Shown: positions 1 through 6,319 of the stretch, in pieces | Position numbering within the stretch: the stretch's first letter is position 1 | Layout of the letters: every line of letters starts with the position of its first letter | The notes under the pieces: model-generated | Databases searched by the model: none | What the model was told of the DNA's origin: nothing | The model's input: the letters and a program-made list of their open reading frames with translations, nothing else | Position numbers and translations under genes: made by a program | Assembly: GCA_903879825.1 (NCBI GenBank) | Contig: CAIRND010000097.1 | Location: 1 to 12,242, forward strand | Origin: an uncultured Geobacteraceae bacterium | GTDB taxonomy: Bacteria; Desulfobacterota; Desulfuromonadia; Geobacterales; Pseudopelobacteraceae | Length of the DNA: 12,242 nt | Direction of reading: 5' to 3'

Positions 1-399
1 AAGTTTGAGGCGGGATTGGTGCTGCAAGGGACTGAAGTCAAGTCACTACGGGCAGGCAAGGCAAACCTCAATGACTCATTCATGCTGGTACGTGACGGTG
101 AAGCCTTCCTGCATAACCTGAACATCTCTCAATACGAGTTTGGCAACCGCCAGAACCATCAACCGGATCGCAACCGCAAACTGCTGTTGCACCGCAGCGA
201 AATTGACCGACTGTACAGTAAAATCCGGGAGAAGGGGCTTTCGGTCATCCCTCTGCGACTTTATTTCAAGGACGGCTTGGTCAAGGTTGAGATAGGACTT
301 GCTAAAGGAAAGAAACTGTACGATAAACGCGAGGATATGAAAACGAAAGATAGTCAGCGCGAGATGTCGCAGGCGCTGAAGGCCAGGAACAGGGATTAG
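1..399 (+). CDS. smpB: SsrA-binding protein SmpB (5' end outside the window)
   Basis: SmpB binds the tRNA-like domain of tmRNA and brings it with EF-Tu into stalled ribosomes for trans-translation. The frame is open from base 1 and gives 132 residues; the family is about 150 long, so roughly 20 N-terminal residues are missing to the left. Family landmarks are clear: the start region EAGLVLQGTEVKSLRAGKAN, then PLRLYFKDGLVKVEIGLAKG in the middle of the OB-fold barrel, then GKKLYDKRED leading into the basic C-terminal tail rich in K and R (KARNRD at the end), which folds in the empty mRNA channel. No terminator hairpin is visible before ssrA, which begins 35 bases later, so the two partners are adjacent and may be partly co-transcribed. 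No defect is seen in the visible part. Confidence 0.97.
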   Translation, partial: KFEAGLVLQGTEVKSLRAGKANLNDSFMLVRDGEAFLHNLNISQYEFGNRQNHQPDRNRKLLLHRSEIDRLYSKIREKGLSVIPLRLYFKDGLVKVEIGLAKGKKLYDKREDMKTKDSQREMSQALKARNRD

Positions 400-526
400 T
401 ACGTTCGAAAAGTGAAAGTAATTTTATTTTTTATGGGGGTGTAAAGGTTTCGACAGGCGAAGATAGATCCTGATTGCGCTGGGAGGATAGTGGTTGGCCT
501 CTAGAATAATCCACTAAACAATGAAT

Positions 527-586
527 GCAAACAACACAACAACAGCTGCAGACAATTACGCCTTCGCAGGCGCACTTGCTGCTTAG
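527..586 (+). other. tmRNA proteolysis-tag reading frame (19 residues)
   Basis: Reading from the GCA at 527 gives ANNTTTAADNYAFAGALAA, then TAG at 584-586. The ALAA end is the expected ClpXP/ClpAP-type degron, and ADNYAFA resembles common tag cores. The resume codon GCA was chosen because GCAAAC is the usual start of tags, but a resume point a few codons later (GCTGCAGAC) cannot be excluded. At 19 residues the tag is long compared with the common 8-15. Confidence 0.75.
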
Positions 587-820
587 TACCAGCCTTGGAA
601 TCTTCGGAATCCAAGCGAGCTAGAGGGTAGACTTAACTCCCTGTGTAACCCTTCGGCTGTCAAAAAGAAGTAATTGTAATGGGACGGCGAGGATGATCCG
701 ATAATCGTCGTATTTAGGAATCGGTTCCTGGTGCCTTGATTGATGGCTTACCTTGGACTTAAAACAAAAGTCAATCTATCAGCGTAGACGTTAGCATCGA
801 AGAGCGTTTGGACCCGAGTT

Positions 821-841
821 CGACTCTCGGCACCTCCACCA
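821..841 (+). repeat. attL: ssrA 3' end used as integration core
   Basis: The last bases of ssrA, CACCTCCACCA (831-841), recur exactly at 6009-6019. Over 21 bases (821-841 versus 5999-6019) 16 positions agree. An integrase gene starts 100 bases downstream. The 3' end of ssrA is a classic target for tyrosine integrases, so this is read as the left junction of an island of about 5.2 kb. Confidence 0.75.
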
Positions 842-903
842 ATTTATTTGTAACATGCTGTAACTGCAAGATAAAACCTTGCACTAAACGTCTCTGTGTA
901 GAT

Positions 904-926
904 GGTGATCCACAAAGGTGATCCAC
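904..926 (+). repeat. GGTGATCCAC direct repeats, candidate integrase arm or excisionase sites
   Basis: GGTGATCCAC occurs at 904-913 and 917-926, a 13-base period, between attL and the integrase start. A third exact copy sits at 5908-5917 inside the right end. The second and third copies are each followed closely by AGGGG. Presence only near the two island ends fits recombinase or excisionase binding, but no biochemical evidence is visible. Confidence 0.45.
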
Positions 927-940
927 TCACAGGGGCGTTT

Positions 941-1585
941 ATGGTTCATGCAGACTCTTATCTGTTTCTCTCCCGACATGGCATTTATTACTTCAGAGTA
1001 TTAGTCCCCGAAGGCATCAGGGAGGACTTATACAGGCGAGAATATAGGCGGTCATTGCAGACCCGAAGTCTCCACGTTGCCCGATCTTTGGCAAGGGCAT
1101 TACGAGTCTGCTTTGAATCATACTTAGCAGGGATAGCGGCCTACATGATTAGTTGGGACGAACTGAAGAAACTCCTCGATAAGGAACTGGAACGTATCCT
1201 CTCGGCTGAGCAGAACAAGCTTAGCAGGTCTGGCCCTTTTCCTGTTGAAGCGGGTAATATCTGGAAGCACGACACCATTCCGAATTATCAAAAAGCGATT
1301 CAAACCATAACAGATTTGCGAAGTGTTCCCATATCTGGTCTTCACCCTGAAGAAAGCCTCCCCCACTTTGCCGAAAATCTTGCAGATAACATTCTTCAGA
1401 AAAGTAATATCAGGCTGGACAAGTCTAGCGATCTGTATATGTTATTCTGTGAAGCAACTGTTCGTATGTATCTCGAATTTACTCAGCAACGCATTCAGCT
1501 AAACGATGATGCCCTTTTGTTTCAGGTGAACCAACCTCAGTTCACCCCTACTCCCCCCCTCCTGTCAATCGGCTTCGAAAATTGA
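941..1585 (+). pseudogene. tyrosine-type integrase, N-terminal half only
   Basis: The predicted 214-residue product opens with YLFLSRHGIYYFRVLVPEGI and RRSLQTRSLHVARSLA, the signature of the DUF6538-type N-terminal domain found on phage and island tyrosine recombinases. That domain normally precedes a core-binding domain and a C-terminal catalytic domain with R, H-x-x-R and Y residues; none of that catalytic part is present here. The frame runs into the IS end at 1563, and the last seven residues plus the TGA are encoded by IS sequence. The ATG at 941 is preferred over the upstream GTG-type starts because AGGGG (931-935) lies at suitable spacing. Position just after ssrA and orientation away from it fit the integrase of an ssrA-targeting island. 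It is almost certainly inactive. The missing catalytic half is not found elsewhere in the window, so it was deleted rather than merely split. Confidence 0.85.
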
Positions 1586-1615
1586 CCCACCATCGGCGTC
1601 CAAAATTGACCCACC
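1578..1615. repeat. IS21 terminal repeats AAAATTGACCCACC, two copies
   Basis: AAAATTGACCCACC is found at 1578-1591 and 1602-1615, start-to-start 24 bases, immediately inside the TGT end. IS21-family ends carry such multiple repeats, thought to be transposase (IstA) binding sites. The regular spacing of just over two helical turns puts both sites on the same face of the DNA. Confidence 0.7.
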
Positions 1616-1629
1616 CCAGGTAGTTGTTT

Positions 1630-2367
1630 TCAGTTATTGATCCTCGTTTTTATTCTCCAACTATCATTCCCGGTTTCGATTATTTCACAGTGATGCGTGA
1701 CTCTGTCCAGAAGGGCCGTGGTCATTTTGTTGTCCCCGAACACTTGCGGCCATTCTCCGAACGTCAGGTTGGTTGTGATGATTAATGATGTCCTCTCATA
1801 CAGTTTCGAGATTAGGTGAAACAGGAGCTGGCCACCGCTTCTGGAGAATGGCAGATAGCCCAGTTCATCAAGTACAACCAAATCATGCCGTGCCATATGT
1901 TCAGCGAGGTTGCCGCCTTTGTTATTCAGCTTTTCCTGTTCGAGCTGGTTCACCAGATCCAGTACGTTGAAGAACCTGGCTTTCCCGCCGTTTCTGACGC
2001 TTTGTCGGGCGATTGCAATGGCAAGGTGCGTTTTGCCGCTGCCGGTGCCCCCCACCATAATGACGTTGGTCTGATCAGACAGAAAGCTCCCTTCGTGAAG
2101 GTGGCGTACCTGCATCTCATTAACTGGCGACTCCTTGAAATTGAAGCAGTCAAGAGCTTTATCTACCGGAAACTTTGCCAGGCTCATACGGTAGCGGATG
2201 CTTCTGACTTTTCTCTCTGCCATCTCCGCTTCCAGAAGATCACAGAGTATCTTGTCCGGTGTAGCCCTGCTCTTTATCCCAGCCGCCAGGATCTCATCGA
2301 ATGTTGCCTTCATGCCGTACAAACCAAGGGATCCGATGGCCTCCATCAATCGGTCACGCAGTACCAT
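1630..2367 (-). CDS. istB: IstB, IS21-family transposition helper ATPase
   Basis: IstB is the AAA+ helper ATPase that, with the IstA transposase, drives IS21-family transposition and target choice; it is related to DnaC. The 245-residue length is typical. Walker A GGTGSGKTH is at about residues 106-114, Walker B is VVLDELGYLPF around 165, and SLIITTNLTFGEW is the sensor-1 region; RVTHHCEII near the end is typical of the family. The ATG at 2367 is chosen because AAGGGA sits about seven bases upstream; a GTG six bases earlier is possible. The start overlaps the end of istA, as usual for translationally coupled istAB. The gene looks intact, but its istA partner is a stub, so it has no obvious function here unless another copy elsewhere supplies IstA. 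Confidence 0.95.
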   Translation of the reverse strand: MVLRDRLMEAIGSLGLYGMKATFDEILAAGIKSRATPDKILCDLLEAEMAERKVRSIRYRMSLAKFPVDKALDCFNFKESPVNEMQVRHLHEGSFLSDQTNVIMVGGTGSGKTHLAIAIARQSVRNGGKARFFNVLDLVNQLEQEKLNNKGGNLAEHMARHDLVVLDELGYLPFSRSGGQLLFHLISKLYERTSLIITTNLTFGEWPQVFGDNKMTTALLDRVTHHCEIIETGNDSWRIKTRINN

Positions 2368-2737
2368 AAACACTTCCCTTCATAAGGCGATCATAGCGTT
2401 TACAATCTGCTATCGGAACCACCGTGAGAAGCGGCAGTTGTGCTGACAACTGAACCTGTTCCAGTGGTTGTTCGTCGTGCCGTTTGGACAGAATGGCGAG
2501 TATGACATCACTACTGACGGTCTTGTCAGCCAGTGCCTGTGTACAAGCACTGGCAACAGGTTCGAGTCCGTAGCGACCAACTACTGTCAGGATACCGACA
2601 AACTGCCGGTCGCCATCAGAGCGTTCTTCAAGGAGTATTCTAACTTCACTCATTGCTTCCGGCAGATCCCATTGCCTGAAGGGAGCCCCGTTGCGTAATG
2701 CCCCCGGCTTCCGCTCCAGCACCGCCAGATATGCAAC
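2354..2737 (-). pseudogene. istA: IstA transposase, C-terminal fragment
   Basis: About 127 codons remain of the C-terminal end of the IS21 transposase: YLAVLERKPGALRNGAPF, then LPEAMSEVRILLEER, RQFVGILTVVGRYGLEPV and CTQALADKT, followed by the C-terminal tail. The helix-turn-helix and DDE catalytic domains, which should lie upstream (higher coordinates), are gone. The reading frame stays open to about 2788, but residues before about AYLAVLERK do not look like IstA, which places the break near 2735. Beyond it lies the plus-strand RarA-like gene, so a deletion or adjacent recombination joined the two. Confidence 0.85.
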
Positions 2738-2739
2738 AG

Positions 2740-3948
2740 ATGTCACTGCTTGAACGAAATACCTTGCAGTCCCCAACATACTCAGCATTTGCAGTGTCTG
2801 ACCTGATGAGCGAGAAAATCCCGTTTCATGCGGTTGAATCCCTGCTTGAGGAATATCTGATAGAGGAATTGGAACAGTTTGAACTGCTGGACGTGAAAGC
2901 GGATACCGTCAGTGACGTTAATTGCAAATGGAGATTTTCAAGTGCATGCCAGAAGTCAATCAGACGTGGAGCTGTGTTAGATTCAGTCCGGTATGCCCTG
3001 AACTATCATGCCGCTGATCCGGTGGGATTCTGGAACAGAATGGTTCTTGTGGCATTTGAAGAGGTTGGCGTGGGGGATGTTTGGGCAGTTGCTCTTACGC
3101 TGATTGCAGCCAGAAGCAAGACTTTCCGACAGAAAATAGGCGGTGACGTTGCCGTAATCCAGTACCTTATCCAGAGGCTTGCAAAATCTGACAAGGATCG
3201 CTCTGTGGCGGATATGATGCAGATAATGGAGAACCGCCCCCAAAAGCCCAGAACACTAACTATGTTAAAGACAGCTACCGACCAAGAACTATCGGATTCC
3301 ACCATATCTGAACTGAATTCATTCAACTTCAGAATTGCATCAGCTTGGATGCTATGGGGAGACAGGCTTAAAAATTGTCGGCTTCCATTGCATGGGGGTA
3401 ATCGTGAATTGTTCGAGGATACCATTGGACGGTTAAATCTTCCTGGGATTGTCAAATATATCTGCCTACGGGGAATGGTAGCCTGTAAATGCGGCATGAA
3501 CCTAACATTTCCGTTCGTTTGGCAGAGGATGAAATCATCTGAATATTTGACTGTGATCGAAACCAGCTTTCCAAAAGAAAGGTACTACATCGGAGGTGTG
3601 CCTGAAGAAAGTTGGGACAAGCACACCAGAGAGGGAAAGGCCGCATACCAATATTTTTACAGATCATGTCCTGCGGTAAATGGTTTTCTGACCGAAAAGA
3701 GGATCGTGGGGAGTGATGAAATAATATCTGCAATCGGAATTACAGTTTTCATCAGTGAGTCAGCTTTGCTTGACAAAAAGATCGACTTCGTGGGAGCCGA
3801 AGAAATTTACATGATGACTGTGGAGGACGACTACAAAAAGAATGGTCTGACATTGGACGATGGGAGAGAGCTATCAAAGCTGATTCAGGATAATGCAGAT
3901 ATTTTGAGACAGGCCAGAATACGGGCAGCAGCGGGGAAGCGAACTTGA
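2740..3948 (+). CDS. protein with a RarA/MgsA C-terminal-like domain, no ATPase domain
   Basis: The 402-residue product lacks Walker motifs. At residues 69-113 it resembles the part of RarA/MgsA (replication-associated recombination ATPase) that follows the AAA+ domain: SACQKSIR matches the SAxHKSVRG motif, and DPVGFWNRMVLVAFEEVG matches the DPLxxARRxxxxASEDVG block, then GD and a run of alanine-rich helix. In RarA this domain mediates tetramer formation. The remaining 290 residues are not recognised and show no membrane segment. The start is uncertain: the frame is open back through the IS scar to before 2698, and ATGs at 2731, 2740 and 2806 lack a good ribosome site, so the true N-terminus may have been removed by the IS-associated deletion. 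Whether it once carried an AAA+ domain cannot be told from here. It ends 347 bases before the next plus-strand gene. Confidence 0.65.
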   Translation: MSLLERNTLQSPTYSAFAVSDLMSEKIPFHAVESLLEEYLIEELEQFELLDVKADTVSDVNCKWRFSSACQKSIRRGAVLDSVRYALNYHAADPVGFWNRMVLVAFEEVGVGDVWAVALTLIAARSKTFRQKIGGDVAVIQYLIQRLAKSDKDRSVADMMQIMENRPQKPRTLTMLKTATDQELSDSTISELNSFNFRIASAWMLWGDRLKNCRLPLHGGNRELFEDTIGRLNLPGIVKYICLRGMVACKCGMNLTFPFVWQRMKSSEYLTVIETSFPKERYYIGGVPEESWDKHTREGKAAYQYFYRSCPAVNGFLTEKRIVGSDEIISAIGITVFISESALLDKKIDFVGAEEIYMMTVEDDYKKNGLTLDDGRELSKLIQDNADILRQARIRAAAGKRT

Positions 3949-4172
3949 CTTAGCCTTCACCTTACCCTTCATCACACTGCAAAACCTGTTTAAAAGAGGA
4001 ATTTGGAAGCCACAAACTGACACCAGTAACCATACCAAATATGATGAGAGCAGATACCGCAGATATGGGGGAGCATTCCTAAGCTCTTTGATTCTGGCTC
4101 CAAGCAAAGCCTTGGCTGTTTTCATTACTCCCCCCGTGTGCCATATCATGGCGTTTTGGGAGGGATTTAGAA
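3949..4172. other. intergenic stretch between the RarA-like gene and the divergent control region
   Basis: No complete gene is supported. On the minus strand a fragment of a helix-turn-helix regulator can be read (4083-4125). The rest has no recognisable protein similarity, no strong hairpin and no RNA gene that I can identify. Confidence 0.4.
4083..4125 (-). pseudogene. N-terminal scrap of an XRE-family regulator
   Basis: On the minus strand an ATG at 4125 with GGGGGAG just upstream starts MKTAKALLGARIKELRNA, the typical first helix of XRE/Cro-type helix-turn-helix proteins (LGxRIKELRxA). After RNA the frame stays open but becomes unlike the family, with no glutamine-rich second helix, so only about 15 codons are left. 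It points away from the zinc-ribbon gene, sharing the control region at 4173-4222, as a repressor divergently transcribed from its target would. The similarity is short, so this call is tentative. Confidence 0.35.
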
Positions 4173-4187
4173 CCATAGTATCTATGG
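4173..4187. promoter_or_regulatory. palindrome CCATAG-TAT-CTATGG, operator-like
   Basis: A perfect six-base inverted repeat with a three-base centre lies eight bases upstream of the -35 of the plus-strand promoter and about 50 bases upstream of the regulator remnant. Size and position fit a dimeric repressor site of the Cro/XRE type. Which protein binds it, if any, is inference. Confidence 0.4.
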
Positions 4188-4194
4188 GTTTATA

Positions 4195-4222
4195 TTGACT
4201 TTACCCACTCTTTCGATAGAAT
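4195..4222 (+). promoter_or_regulatory. sigma-70-type promoter for the zinc-ribbon gene
   Basis: TTGACT (4195-4200), a 16-base spacer, and TAGAAT (4217-4222) each differ from consensus at one position. Transcription would start near 4229-4230, giving a leader of about 66 bases before the ATG at 4296, which has AGGAGA at 4282-4287. Confidence 0.6.
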
Positions 4223-4295
4223 GCCTCATTGATTCGATGGGATATTTCGCTCATACCCCACTCTTGATGTCGAAAGTGTATAGGAGATTGACCAA

Positions 4296-5042
4296 ATGAC
4301 CGTCACTTGCCCTGGTTGTGGTTGGAGTGCTGAAGTTCCCGAAGATAAGATACCTGATGGGGGCATAACAGCAACCTGCCGGAAGTGTCAGACTAAATTT
4401 GGCGTAAAAAAAGAATCGAATCCAGTCACCGAGCACCCTCAAGTTATCCCGAATGCGCCCCAAAGAGACACAAAGCCATGTCCATTATGTGGTGAGGAAA
4501 TCCTCGCCGTAGCTAAGAAATGCAGGCACTGCAACAGCATGCTTGATGAGGTAAATGAAAAACTACTACCAGCTCAGGAATCAAAACAGACCGCAAAACC
4601 CACAGAACCCGCACCAGAGAAAAAGGAAGCGGAATATCGCAATTCTGCTGCGCCTAAAGAACGGACTCCACTTAGTAGTTTAGAAAAAGTGCTGTTTGTT
4701 GTATTCGGTTTTGCAGTTGCTGGCGGTCTCAGCAGTAATAATCCCGTAGCACCAGCAATGCTATTTATATACATCGGAGCATTGGCATTCAGGTTGCGGA
4801 AAAAAAATACTGCACAACATTCTCTTGAAACAAAGGTTGCCACACCTCCAGCCAATAAGAGAGCTATAATATTATTAGCAACACTTGGTATACTTATGCT
4901 CATAGTCATACCTATAATCTCAAAGACTTCTCGGGACCATGCTCCATCAGTAAAACCATCAGTACAACCTTCAACTGCGGAGAGAGTAATAGAACCATCA
5001 CCGCCGCCTGCGAGTGATTCTACGTCCGATTCAAGTGTTTAA
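4296..5042 (+). CDS. double zinc-ribbon membrane protein
   Basis: The 248-residue product starts with an MJ0042-type zinc ribbon (C5-x2-C8 and C28-x2-C31; MTVTCPGCGWSAEVPEDKIP), followed by a second ribbon (C62-x2-C65, C76-x2-C79) of the KPCPLCGEEILAVAKKCRHC type. A linker rich in K, E and P leads to hydrophobic segments at about 128-168 (probably two helices) and 190-208 (one helix), then a proline/serine-rich tail. With a cytosolic N-terminus the ribbons would sit inside the cell. The start is set by AGGAGA nine bases upstream. The gene stops at TAA (5040), but the same frame remains open afterwards for another 113 codons of coiled coil, so the protein may originally have been about 360 residues. 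Its biological role is unknown; zinc-ribbon/membrane proteins of this kind are common in Desulfuromonadales and in accessory regions. Confidence 0.8.
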   Translation: MTVTCPGCGWSAEVPEDKIPDGGITATCRKCQTKFGVKKESNPVTEHPQVIPNAPQRDTKPCPLCGEEILAVAKKCRHCNSMLDEVNEKLLPAQESKQTAKPTEPAPEKKEAEYRNSAAPKERTPLSSLEKVLFVVFGFAVAGGLSSNNPVAPAMLFIYIGALAFRLRKKNTAQHSLETKVATPPANKRAIILLATLGILMLIVIPIISKTSRDHAPSVKPSVQPSTAERVIEPSPPPASDSTSDSSV

Positions 5043-5381
5043 GGACAGGTTCATGAATTACAAAAGCTACAAGAAAAAGCAAATATGTATCGTGAAAATT
5101 ATGAAAGTGCCACTAAGAGTGCCGAGGGATATCGCAAACAGAGAGAAGAATTAGAACGACAGGGCAAAATAGAGGATGAGGCTGCCACTCGAAAAATAAA
5201 AGCATTGCGTGAAGAAAGTGCCAGATACGAAATTGAAAGAGCACGAGAAAGAAAAAAACTTGTAGAAGAATCCGATCAACAACAACGAGAAATTCAAGCA
5301 GAGAAAAATAGGCAGCTTCGAGAAGAAAATGAAAGATACCAACGTGAATTAAGAAAGATTGATGCAGAATATAATAAATGA
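5043..5381 (+). pseudogene. charged coiled-coil segment, in frame with the preceding gene after one TAA
   Basis: Directly after the TAA at 5040-5042 the same frame continues GQVHELQKLQEKANMYREN and on through 113 codons dominated by E, K, R and Q with heptad-like leucine spacing (KALREESARYEIERARERKK), ending at TGA 5379-5381. The first ATG available is at 5085 and has no ribosome site; ATG 5053 is out of frame. The simplest reading is that a CAA became TAA and split one long zinc-ribbon/membrane/coiled-coil protein. Alternatives are stop-codon readthrough or reinitiation. Read by itself from 5085 it would be a 98-residue coiled-coil protein. Confidence 0.55.
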
Positions 5382-5983
5382 CAGAAGGCTATAGGCCATT
5401 ACACTCTGTTCAAATAACATGTTTCAGCAGCCAAAACAGCTCGCCAAAGCATAATCTGAGTACACTCCACACCCTTCCTTACCTAAGTTGACAAGAGAGC
5501 CAAGCAGCTAACAATAGTCCGGTACTAGTTGGATGATATGGGCAAGAATGTTTGGCGTTAATTGCATTCAGAGGATAGGCATTGAAATGTGGTGGGGGGA
5601 AATATTCGGAAGCGGCACACACCTACACACCTACACAACTGTTACAAATGCAGGGAAACTGCCAAATACAGTCTCCAACGCCATTACATGAGTCACCCAA
5701 CACCTTACCCTCCCAAGCAACCACAAGAGTCTTAAATTGATAATACATTTCTGGCGTAGTACGATTTGAAAGGACATTGTTGTATTCCTGAAATAGGAAT
5801 CGAACCGTAGTCCGAAAGAACTATTCTCTTGAATCCAAGCATGAAATAAGTGTAACGTTACGACAATCATGGCACATTTACACGGAGGTCTCTCGGTGTG
5901 CCATTCAGGTGATCCACAGGGGTATCCATTCGACACAGCTTAGTTGTATTTATGTTTAGTAAAAGCAGTATGTTACGTGTGGT
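5382..5983. other. gene-free right end of the island
   Basis: About 600 bases with no supported gene. It contains a short tandem repeat (ACACACCT twice plus ACACAACT at 5617-5640), the palindrome TAACGTTA near 5853-5860, and one copy of GGTGATCCAC (5908-5917). The minus-strand open frame 5631-5936 has no recognisable similarity or ribosome site. The region probably holds recombination sites. Confidence 0.4.
5908..5917 (+). repeat. third GGTGATCCAC copy, near attR
   Basis: An exact match to the pair at 904-926, in the same orientation, about 90 bases inside the right junction, and followed directly by AGGGG. Taken with the left pair, it suggests a shared binding protein at both ends of the island. 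Confidence 0.45.
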
Positions 5984-6027
5984 TGGTGTTAGACGACGAG
6001 ATTCCCACCACCTCCACCATAACACCA
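5984..6027. repeat. attR: ssrA 3'-end copy framed by an 8-base inverted repeat
   Basis: CACCTCCACCA at 6009-6019 repeats the ssrA terminus, preceded by GAGATTCCCAC (5999-6008 region), which imitates the 3' half of a tmRNA T arm. TGGTGTTA (5984-5991) and TAACACCA (6020-6027) form a perfect inverted repeat around it. This is the best candidate for the right junction. It is not a gene: the rest of the tmRNA is absent. Confidence 0.65.
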
Positions 6028-6030
6028 GAC

Positions 6031-6065
6031 AGCGTCATAACTTTCTAAAAGTGTGACGCTTTTCT
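6031..6065 (+). terminator. intrinsic terminator, probably the original ssrA terminator
   Basis: AGCGTCATAACTTT and AAAGTGTGACGCT pair as a stem of about 13 base pairs with one bulge around a CTA loop, followed by TTTCT. It starts 12 bases after the attR core, just where an ssrA terminator would lie before island insertion, whereas the present ssrA has no hairpin behind it. Confidence 0.65.
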
Positions 6066-6100
6066 ACTTTCAGTTGAAACAAACCAATAGGAGACAAACA

Positions 6101-6319
6101 TTGAGCAAATTAACCAAAGCAGATTGTGTCGCAATATTCGGTAGAGAATGGGCAGAATCGGAAGGTATCCGTACAGCAGCAGACATGGCGAAACCAGCAA
6201 GCGAAGAGCAGCAGAAACTAGCAGAATGGGTAATGAATGCGACAAAATCTAAAAAGGAGGTAAGTGTTGCTACATCCAAGAGAGAACCAAAGGTAGTTCG
6301 AAAAAGAAAGGCACTATGA
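6101..6319 (+). CDS. small basic protein of unknown function
   Basis: A TTG start at 6101 is preferred to the upstream ATG frame start at 6053 because TAGGAGA (6088-6094) sits seven bases before it and the earlier codons overlap the terminator. The product has 72 residues: an N-terminal LSKLTKADCVAIFGREWAES region that could form two helices, and a very basic end (SKREPKVVRKRKAL) suggestive of nucleic-acid contact. I do not recognise the family. The stop overlaps the start of the next ORF (ATGA), so the pair is translationally coupled. It is the first gene after the island end. Confidence 0.55.
   Translation: MSKLTKADCVAIFGREWAESEGIRTAADMAKPASEEQQKLAEWVMNATKSKKEVSVATSKREPKVVRKRKAL

Larger units (their letters stand above)
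435..841 (+). ncRNA. ssrA: transfer-messenger RNA (tmRNA)
   Basis: tmRNA rescues stalled ribosomes and tags the nascent protein for proteolysis. The 5' end GGGGGTG (435-441) pairs with CACCTCC (831-837) as a seven-base acceptor stem including one G-U pair, followed by ACCA. GTAAAGGTTTCGACAGG after the 5' end is the universal tmRNA block. The T arm is CCGAG-TTCGACT-CTCGG (814-830). The tag frame runs 527-586, followed by a helix at 594-615 closed by a TTCG tetraloop. At 407 nt it is somewhat longer than the usual 350-370 nt. The CCA is encoded. A weak -10-like TATTTT at 425-430 precedes it. No hairpin terminator lies just downstream; instead the sequence passes straight into an integrase region, and a hairpin suited to this gene lies at 6031-6065. 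Confidence 0.97.
1563..2737 (-). mobile_element. IS21-family element, partial (istB end kept, istA end lost)
   Basis: The element begins with TGT at 1563 in the manner of IS21-family ends, with two copies of a 14-base terminal repeat inside, then istB and the 3' end of istA on the minus strand. Intact relatives are about 2-2.5 kb with an istA of around 500 codons; here similarity to IstA stops at about 2732-2740, so over 1 kb including the opposite end is missing. With only one end the element cannot move on its own. The right boundary is estimated from where IstA-like protein sequence stops. Confidence 0.85.

Noticed and set aside
1816..2385. Long plus-strand frame opposite istB (189 codons)
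   Set aside because: It is antisense to a clear IstB with Walker motifs and has no recognisable protein features.
3006..3497. Minus-strand frames of 86-163 codons opposite the RarA-like gene
   Set aside because: They lack ribosome sites and family features; the plus-strand frame has the recognisable domain.
5617..5640. Tandem ACACACCT repeat as a CRISPR or iteron array
   Set aside because: Only two exact eight-base units and one variant, with no spacers; too short to be either.
5795..5815. GGAATCGAACC, resembling the reverse complement of a tRNA T loop
   Set aside because: The flanking bases do not form a T stem, and no anticodon arm or acceptor stem can be folded on either strand.
5631..5936. 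Minus-strand frame of 101 codons at the island right end
   Set aside because: No ribosome site, no recognised motif, and it covers likely recombination sites.
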